64,000 nt of DNA, taken from contig NZ_VWNF01000021.1 of NCBI RefSeq assembly GCF_008711175.1, positions 186,001 through 250,000 of the forward strand, given 5' to 3'. Shown one piece after another: positions 58,827-64,000 of the stretch; within the stretch, counting starts at the first letter, position 1, and every line of letters starts with the position of its first letter. The DNA comes from Nesterenkonia ebinurensis. GTDB taxonomy: Bacteria; Actinomycetota; Actinomycetes; Actinomycetales; Micrococcaceae. Both the position numbers and the translations under genes were made by a program. The notes under the pieces were generated by a model that searched no databases, was not told the DNA's origin, and saw only the letters and a program-made list of their open reading frames with translations.

Positions 58827-61800
58827 ATGCACCCGTTCGAGAACCCCTTCCGCCACAGCGCCGAGGCCAAGCGGCACGCACTGCGCCACTTCCGTGCCGT
58901 GCTCTTCGATATGGACGGGGTGGTCACCGATACCGCAAGCGTGCACTCCACCGCCTGGAAGGAACTGTTCGACGCCGCCCTGGCTGAGATTGCCGGTGCC
59001 TCTCAGCCGGAGTTCACCGAGGAGGACTACCTCAACTATGTGGATGGCCGGCCACGGGAGGAGGGTGTGCGCTCCATGCTGCGCGCCCGCGGACTGCATA
59101 TACCGGAAGGTCAGCTGGGCGACGGCCCTGAGCAGCTGACCGTCTGCGGTCTGGCCGCCCGCAAACAGGGCTATTTCGAGTCTGTGCTGAACCGGGACGG
59201 CGTCGAAGTTTTTCACACCACCGTGGAGCTGATGGAGCAGCTGCGCACCGATGGGATCCTCACCGCTCTGGTGACCTCCTCCCGCAATGGCCGGGAGGTG
59301 CTGCGCCGGGCGGATCTGCTGGAGGCCTTCGACATCATTGTCGACGGCACTGATGCCCTGCAGCTGAACCTGCCGGGCAAACCGAACCCGGATATGTTCT
59401 TGCACGCCTCCACCCAGCTGGGCGTGGAGCCACAGGATGCGATCGTCATTGAAGATGCGGTCTCCGGGGTGCAGGCCGGGCGGGCCGGGGACTTCGGCAT
59501 GGTGGTGGGCCTGAATCGTGGCGATGATCCGCGCCGGCTCAAGGAGGGAGGGGCCGATATAGTGGTCACCGACCTCTCGGTGGCCCGACTGCACACCCGC
59601 ACTACCCGCCCTTATGACCCCAACTGGGTGCTCAGCTACGACTCCTTCGAGCCGCTCCAGGAGCCCACTCGTGAGGTGCTCTGCCATATGGCCAACGGCT
59701 ACTGGGGCACCCGGGCCAACTATCCGGGCACCTCTGCGGATGCCACCCACTACCCGGGCAACTACATTGCCGGGGTGTTCAACCGGCTGAACACCGACAT
59801 CATGGGCAAGACGGTGGAGACCGAGCATATGGTCAACATTCCGGACTGGACCTATGTGCAGATCACCCCGGAGGCCGGCAACCCGCTGCTGCCCGGCTCC
59901 CCGGAGCTGCTCGACTACTACCAGGAGCTGGATATGCGCCGCGGACTGGTCACCCGGGTGGCCCGCTACCAGGACCTGCACGGGCGGCGCACCAAGGTCA
60001 CCTTCCGCCAGTTCCAGACCCTGGCCGGGGTGCACCTGGCGGCCATGGAGATCAAGATTGAGGCGGAGAACTGGTCGGGCAACATCAACGTCCGCTCGAT
60101 GATCGAAGGCCGAGTGGCCAACCGGAATGTGGCCGCCGACCGTGAGCTGGCCGGCAACCACTTAGAGGCGTTGGACTCCCGGGAGGTGGACGGCGAGACC
60201 GTGCTGCTGGAGACCCAGACCAACCAGTCCAAGGTGCAGATCGCAGTGGCCACTCGCACCCGGGTGCTGACCAAGACCGCCCCGATGCGCCGTCCGGTGA
60301 TGGAATCGGACCTGGTGGCCGGCCACGATATCTCACTGCACCTGGCAAAGGGGGAGCCGGTGCGCATCGAGAAGATCGCCGCGGCGTCGAACTCTCATGA
60401 CCATGCCATCTCTACGGTGTGGCACAACGCGGTAAAGCGGGTGCAGCGGGCCACCGGGTTTCGGCAGATGCTCACCTACCACGAGGAGATGTGGGGCGCG
60501 CTCTGGCACCGGTTCGCCGTCTCTATCGGCTCCGGGCACTCCCGCCAGCAGCTGGCTCTGAACCTGCACACTTTCCACGTGCTGCAGACTGCCTTCGGCG
60601 CCCGGCGGGATCTGGACGCCTCGCTGCCGGCCCGCGGGCTCTCTGGGGAGGGCTACCGTGGGCACCTGTTCTGGGATGAGCTGTTCATGTACCCCATGCT
60701 GACCCTGCGCCGCCCGGAACTGACCCGCGGGATCCTGATGTACCGGTTCCGCCGACTGGGCGAGGCGCGGGCTACGGCGCGCACTGAGGGCTATGCCGGG
60801 GCCATGTTCCCCTGGCAGGCCGGTTCCGACGGGCGGGAGGAGACCCCCAGCGAGCTGTGGAACCCGCGCAGCCAGATGTGGATGCCGGATCATTCGCACC
60901 GGCAGCGGCACGTCTCCTTAGCGATCGCGTACTCGGTGCTGCAGTACTTTGAGGCCACCCAGGACTACACCTTCCTGTCTGACTACGGCGCGGAGATACT
61001 GGTAGAGATCAGCCGGTTCTTCGTGTCGATGACCCAGTACGACGCCGCGGCGGACAGATACCACATCGAGGGGGTGATGGGCCCGGATGAGTACCACGAC
61101 GGCTACCCGGAGGCCCCTGGTTCTGGACTGAAGAACAATGCATACACCAATGTGCTGACCTCCTGGATGCTGCGGCACACCGCCCGGCTGGTGCGGGAGC
61201 TGGATTCCCGGGATGATCCGCTGAGCGAGTGGCTGGACATTTTCGAAGATGAGCTGGACCACTGGGAGCATATTTCGGCCCGGCTGCAGGTGCCTTTCCA
61301 CGAAGACGGGATCATCAGCCAGTTCGAGGGCTACGAGGATCTGCTGGAGTTCGACTGGGAGGGCTATAAGACCAAGTACGGCAATATCGGCCGCCTGGAT
61401 TTGATCCTGCAGGCCGAGGGCGATGCCACCAACCGATACAAGCTCTCCAAGCAGGCCGATGTGCTCATGCTCTGCTACCTGTTCAGCTCCGAGGAGCTGA
61501 TCCAGACCCTGGCGCATATGGGCTATGAGCTCACTGATGAGGACTTCAGCCGCACCATCGAGTACTACCTGGCGCGGTCATCGCACGGGTCCACCCTCTC
61601 CCGGGTGGTGCACGGCTGGGTGGCGGCTCGCTATGACCGGGCGGGATCCTGGAACCTGTTCAAGGAGGCCCTGGAGGCTGATCTTTCGGACACCCAGGGC
61701 GGGACTACCCGTGAGGGCATCCACCTGGGCGCGATGGCTGGGACAGTGGACATGGTGCTGCGCTGCTACGGCGGGGTGGAGACCCGCGCGGATGCGCTGT

Positions 61801-62117
61801 GGCTGCACCCGCTGCTGCCCGATGAGGTGCCGGAGGTGACCTTCCGGATGCGCTACCGCAACCAGCCGATCCTGGTGCGGATCAACCACAACCACGTGAC
61901 CCTGAACCTCTCGGAGGGTTCCGCGGAGCCGATCGATGTCAATGTGGAGGGCAAGCACAAGCTCATGGAGCCCGGCGAGGTGTGGACGGTGAGGCTGGAG
62001 CACCACGCCCGCGCCCACGAACGCCCCAAGGCTGCCAGTGCCGCCCGGCAGAACGTGGAAGCAGCCAACGACGACGCCCAGCCCCAGCTGGAGCCGAACA
62101 CCACCCCCTCATCCTGA
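58827..62117 (+). CDS. HAD-family phosphomutase fused to GH65 glycoside phosphorylase
   Basis: This 1,096-residue protein is a fusion. Residues 1-260 are a HAD hydrolase/beta-phosphoglucomutase-like domain, opening RAVLFDMDGVVTDTASVH with catalytic D28 and D30, and containing VIEDAVSGVQAG. Residues from about 275 to 1,050 are GH65, with GVMGPDEYHDGYP carrying the catalytic Glu and QGGTTREGIHLGAMAGTVDM, both family hallmarks. GH65 enzymes split maltose, trehalose or kojibiose with phosphate to release beta-glucose 1-phosphate, which the HAD domain would convert to glucose 6-phosphate. In Mycobacterium the two activities are separate adjacent genes. The last 9 bp overlap the convergent pcaJ. 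Confidence 0.93.
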   Translation: MHPFENPFRHSAEAKRHALRHFRAVLFDMDGVVTDTASVHSTAWKELFDAALAEIAGASQPEFTEEDYLNYVDGRPREEGVRSMLRARGLHIPEGQLGDGPEQLTVCGLAARKQGYFESVLNRDGVEVFHTTVELMEQLRTDGILTALVTSSRNGREVLRRADLLEAFDIIVDGTDALQLNLPGKPNPDMFLHASTQLGVEPQDAIVIEDAVSGVQAGRAGDFGMVVGLNRGDDPRRLKEGGADIVVTDLSVARLHTRTTRPYDPNWVLSYDSFEPLQEPTREVLCHMANGYWGTRANYPGTSADATHYPGNYIAGVFNRLNTDIMGKTVETEHMVNIPDWTYVQITPEAGNPLLPGSPELLDYYQELDMRRGLVTRVARYQDLHGRRTKVTFRQFQTLAGVHLAAMEIKIEAENWSGNINVRSMIEGRVANRNVAADRELAGNHLEALDSREVDGETVLLETQTNQSKVQIAVATRTRVLTKTAPMRRPVMESDLVAGHDISLHLAKGEPVRIEKIAAASNSHDHAISTVWHNAVKRVQRATGFRQMLTYHEEMWGALWHRFAVSIGSGHSRQQLALNLHTFHVLQTAFGARRDLDASLPARGLSGEGYRGHLFWDELFMYPMLTLRRPELTRGILMYRFRRLGEARATARTEGYAGAMFPWQAGSDGREETPSELWNPRSQMWMPDHSHRQRHVSLAIAYSVLQYFEATQDYTFLSDYGAEILVEISRFFVSMTQYDAAADRYHIEGVMGPDEYHDGYPEAPGSGLKNNAYTNVLTSWMLRHTARLVRELDSRDDPLSEWLDIFEDELDHWEHISARLQVPFHEDGIISQFEGYEDLLEFDWEGYKTKYGNIGRLDLILQAEGDATNRYKLSKQADVLMLCYLFSSEELIQTLAHMGYELTDEDFSRTIEYYLARSSHGSTLSRVVHGWVAARYDRAGSWNLFKEALEADLSDTQGGTTREGIHLGAMAGTVDMVLRCYGGVETRADALWLHPLLPDEVPEVTFRMRYRNQPILVRINHNHVTLNLSEGSAEPIDVNVEGKHKLMEPGEVWTVRLEHHARAHERPKAASAARQNVEAANDDAQPQLEPNTTPSS

Positions 62118-62782
62118 GGACCCCCAGGAGGAGGTCATCAGCCCTACGTCGAGGCGGGTGCAGAGGGCTTCTCGGGTCAGGCCGTGGGGTTGCTGGAGAC
62201 GCAGGCCGTCGCTGGTGAGGTGAAAGGCACCGTGGTCGGTGTAGATGCGGGTGACGCACGCCAGGCCGGTGACCGGGTAGGTGAGCTCAGGGACGATCTT
62301 CGGGGTGCCGTCTTTGGCGAAGAGGCTCATCATCACCCAGGTCTCCTTGGCACCGATCGCTAAGTCCATCGCACCGCCCACGGCAGGGATCGCGTCAGGA
62401 GCGCTAGTGGACCAGTTCGCCAGATCCCCGGCAGCAGACACTTGGAAAGCTCCGAGAACGCAGACGTCCAGGTGCCCGCCACGCATCATCGCAAAAGAGT
62501 CCGCGTGGTGGAAGTAGCTGGCACCAGGAGTCTCGGTCACGGGATCTTGCCAGCGTTGATCAGATCCTCGTCGATCTCATCCACGGCAGCTGCCCGGCCC
62601 GTGCCGAGCATCCCGTTTTCGGTATGGATTGTGACGTCCTGCTCGGGAGTCAGATAGTCGGCGACCATGGTGGGCTGGCCGATGCCGAGGTTCACGTATG
62701 ATCCCGGGGCAATATCCGCTGCGACCTTGGCAGCCAAGTCCTGCCGAGTCAGCTTCTCTACAGTCTGCGTAGTAATATTCAT
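62109..62782 (-). pseudogene. pcaJ: 3-oxoadipate CoA-transferase subunit B with a frameshift (pcaJ)
   Basis: PcaJ and PcaI transfer CoA from succinyl-CoA to 3-oxoadipate in the beta-ketoadipate pathway. The sequence is clearly PcaJ but in two frames. The first (62782 to 62537) runs from MNITTQTVEKLTRQDLA through GSYVNLGIGQPTMVADYL to LINAGKIP and stops. The second (62540 to 62109) continues TETPGASYFHHADSFAMMRG, GDLANWSTSAPDAIPAVGG. Homologues read GKIPVTE without a break, so one G is missing in CCG(G)TGACC near 62540. It overlaps pcaI by 4 bp. Either the gene is broken or the assembly lost a base. Confidence 0.88.
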
Positions 62783-63455
62783 TGTCCGTTCCTTCCGGCA
62801 GGCACGACTGTGATTGTGTCTACATAGATTCCTGGTGTTACCACGGTCTCGGGGTCGATTTCGCCGGTCTCGACCAACTCATCCACCTGCACCACAGTGT
62901 GGTCGGCCGCCGCAGCCATGATCGGACCGAAGTTCCGTGACGTCTTCCGATAGACCAAATTCCCTGCGCGGTCTGCGCGCAAAGCCTTGATCAGCGCAAC
63001 ATCACCGTGCAGCGGATGCTCCAGTACGTAATTTCGGCCATTGATCTCCCAAGTTTTTTCCCTTCCGCTAGCTCGGTGCCGTAGCCGGTCGGAGTGAAGA
63101 ACGCGCTGATGCCTGCACCAGCAGCCCGCAGCCGCTCCCCTAGATTGCCCTGGGGTACCAGCTCGAGTTCAATCTCTCCTGCACGATAAGCGGCGTCGAA
63201 GTGCCAGGAGTCAGACTGCCGAGGGAAGGAGCAGATGATCTTGGTCACCCGACGCTCCTTGATGAGCAACGCTAGACCGGCGTCCTGCTGGCCGGCGTTG
63301 TTGTTCACCACGGTCAGATCCGTAGCTCCAAAGTCCAGCAGCGCGTCGATGAGTTCCATCGGCTGACCGGCGTTGCCGAAGCCCCCCATCAAGACAGTCG
63401 CGCCGTCACTCACGGCCGCCACCGCGTCCTGTGGAGTCTCAACGGTCTCTGACAT
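62779..63455 (-). pseudogene. pcaI: 3-oxoadipate CoA-transferase subunit A with a frameshift (pcaI)
   Basis: The gene begins at ATG 63455 with GAGAGGAG upstream. The first frame, to 62991, contains DGATVLMGGFGNAGQPMELI, VNNNAGQQDAGLALLIKE, ICSFPRQSDSWHFDAAYR and FFTPTGYGTELAEGKK, then leaves the family sequence. The second frame, entering about 63050 and ending at 62779, resumes with RNYVLEHPLHGDVALIKALRA and RADRAGNLVYRKTSRNFG. The switch falls at a run of six A (T on the + strand, 63054-63059); seven would restore one frame reading KKTWEINGR. The remaining sequence is well conserved, so decay is recent or the run was miscalled. Confidence 0.88.
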
Positions 63456-63468
63456 GGGGCAGCTCCTC

Positions 63469-64000
63469 TCAGTTGGTGTTCTCCAGCACGACGGCCAGGC
63501 CCTGGCCTACTCCGATGCAGAGGGTGCCACCCCCCATTGCACACCCGAGACCTCCATGCGGCGAGCAAGAGTTGCCAGCACTCGCGTTCCAGTCGCACCC
63601 AGGGGATGGCCGATGGCAATCGCGCCACCCCAGGCATTAACAATGCTCGGGTCGTGCTCAGTGCCAAATCCCCATGCGTCTAGGCAGACCAATGCCTGTG
63701 CTGCAAAAGCTTCATTGAGCTCTACGGCCCCCACATCGTGCCAGTTGATGCCTGCTCTAGACAATGCTCGAGTGGCAGCCTCAACAGGTGCGTAACCGAA
63801 GTATTGAGGTTCGTTGGCTGCGGCAGCCCACCCTGCAACTCGTGCTTGCGGATTGGTCCCCAGCACTTCAGATGCTCTTCCCGAGCCAATCCAGGCCGCA
63901 GAAGCTCCATCATTCAAAGGAGAAGCATTCCCGGCCGTCACCGTTGTACCGTCCTTACGCAAGGCCGTTCGCAGTTCTGCCAGCGTCTCGATTGTAGTAT
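63469..64000 (-). pseudogene. pcaF: 3-oxoadipyl-CoA thiolase, C-terminal part with frameshift (pcaF)
   Basis: This is the C-terminal part of a thiolase; the N-terminus lies beyond the window. It includes TVTAGNASPLNDGASAAW, ELNEAFAAQALVCLDAWG with an active-site His/Glu context, and NAWGGAIAIGHPLGATGTRV with the catalytic His. The open frame ends at 63507 after GVAPSASE, but the normal end (TLCIGVGQGLAVVLENTN) continues in the next frame to a stop at 63469. The break is beside a run of six G; seven would read WGGGTLCIG. With pcaI and pcaJ it converts 3-oxoadipate to succinyl-CoA and acetyl-CoA. Confidence 0.85.

Noticed and set aside
58743-60161. A long minus-strand open frame of 472 codons opposite the HAD-GH65 gene
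   Set aside because: It lies antisense to a clear, conserved enzyme, has His/Gln/Val-rich composition typical of a shadow of GC-rich code, and shows no domain.
62530-63060. Programmed -1 ribosomal frameshifting in pcaJ and pcaI
   Set aside because: The A-run heptamer is not in the required codon phase, pcaJ has no slippery site, and pcaF nearby has a similar indel; decay or base-call error is simpler.
1-64000. CRISPR arrays, rRNA, tRNA, prophage or complete insertion sequences
   Set aside because: No regularly spaced repeats, conserved rRNA stretches, cloverleaf sequences, phage structural genes or transposase motifs were recognised on either strand.

Overview
The window looks like chromosome of a high-GC Gram-positive bacterium of the Micrococcales. 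A halotolerant Nesterenkonia- or Arthrobacter-like member of the Micrococcaceae is the best guess. The evidence is GC-rich coding sequence with dense overlapping genes and GTG/TTG starts, an ectoine operon, Ktr/Trk potassium uptake, a 31-residue bS22-type ribosomal protein, actinobacterial ECF sigma/anti-sigma and CGNR proteins, and a HAD-GH65 fusion. The genus is inference. There is no rRNA, tRNA, CRISPR array, phage or recognisable insertion sequence.

Layout. 1-4.5 kb: end of ectA, then ectB and ectC (compatible solute synthesis), followed by trkH/ktrB and trkA/ktrA (potassium uptake); together an osmoadaptation block. 4.9-16.4 kb: a glycan-use cluster with two Opp/Dpp-type permeases, two ATPases, a lipoprotein binding protein, a GH38 alpha-mannosidase, a convergent GntR regulator, a BadF/BadG-type sugar kinase and mannose-6-phosphate isomerase. 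Read together they suggest import of a mannoside, cleavage to mannose, phosphorylation and entry into glycolysis. 16.4-18.2 kb: acuC, the small bS22 gene and a glutaredoxin-like gene. 18.2-30.4 kb: an accessory region, visibly less GC-rich over most of its length. It holds a TcuA-like flavoprotein with its GntR regulator and a minus-strand operon: Fbp-type ABC transporter with a perfectly duplicated binding-protein gene, aldehyde dehydrogenase, two NAD-dependent hydroxyacid dehydrogenases, and an upstream LysR. 30.5-39.9 kb: housekeeping genes proC, a TIM-barrel epimerase, ppx/gppA, topA, a methyltransferase and a CrtI-like oxidoreductase.

39.97-46.2 kb: a second catabolic unit, with AtoE-type short-chain acid transporter, 2-oxoacid (or acetoin) dehydrogenase E2 and a fused E1 alpha-beta, divergent from a GntR regulator plus VOC-fold enzyme; two copies of a palindromic operator lie between them. 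46.3-48.5 kb: ECF sigma factor, anti-sigma factor, a His-rich four-helix membrane protein and a cytochrome b5-like lipoprotein. 48.6-58.5 kb: LysE exporter and its LysR regulator, several membrane proteins of unknown role, CGNR regulator, MATE exporter, CPBP protease and double-hotdog thioesterase. 58.8-62.1 kb: HAD-GH65 fusion. 62.1-64 kb: pcaJ, pcaI and the end of pcaF (beta-ketoadipate pathway), each carrying an apparent one-base deletion.

The most unusual signals are: a 16-residue peptide (RLSRAxTGxGAESxEA) encoded in frame inside two unrelated genes, proC and a methyltransferase, with mostly synonymous DNA differences; the 1,079-bp tandem duplication; three one-base frameshifts packed into the last 1.9 kb; near-copies of the 3' ends of ectC and ktrA about 100 bp downstream of each; and an 18-bp-arm palindrome sitting inside the ectoine operon.
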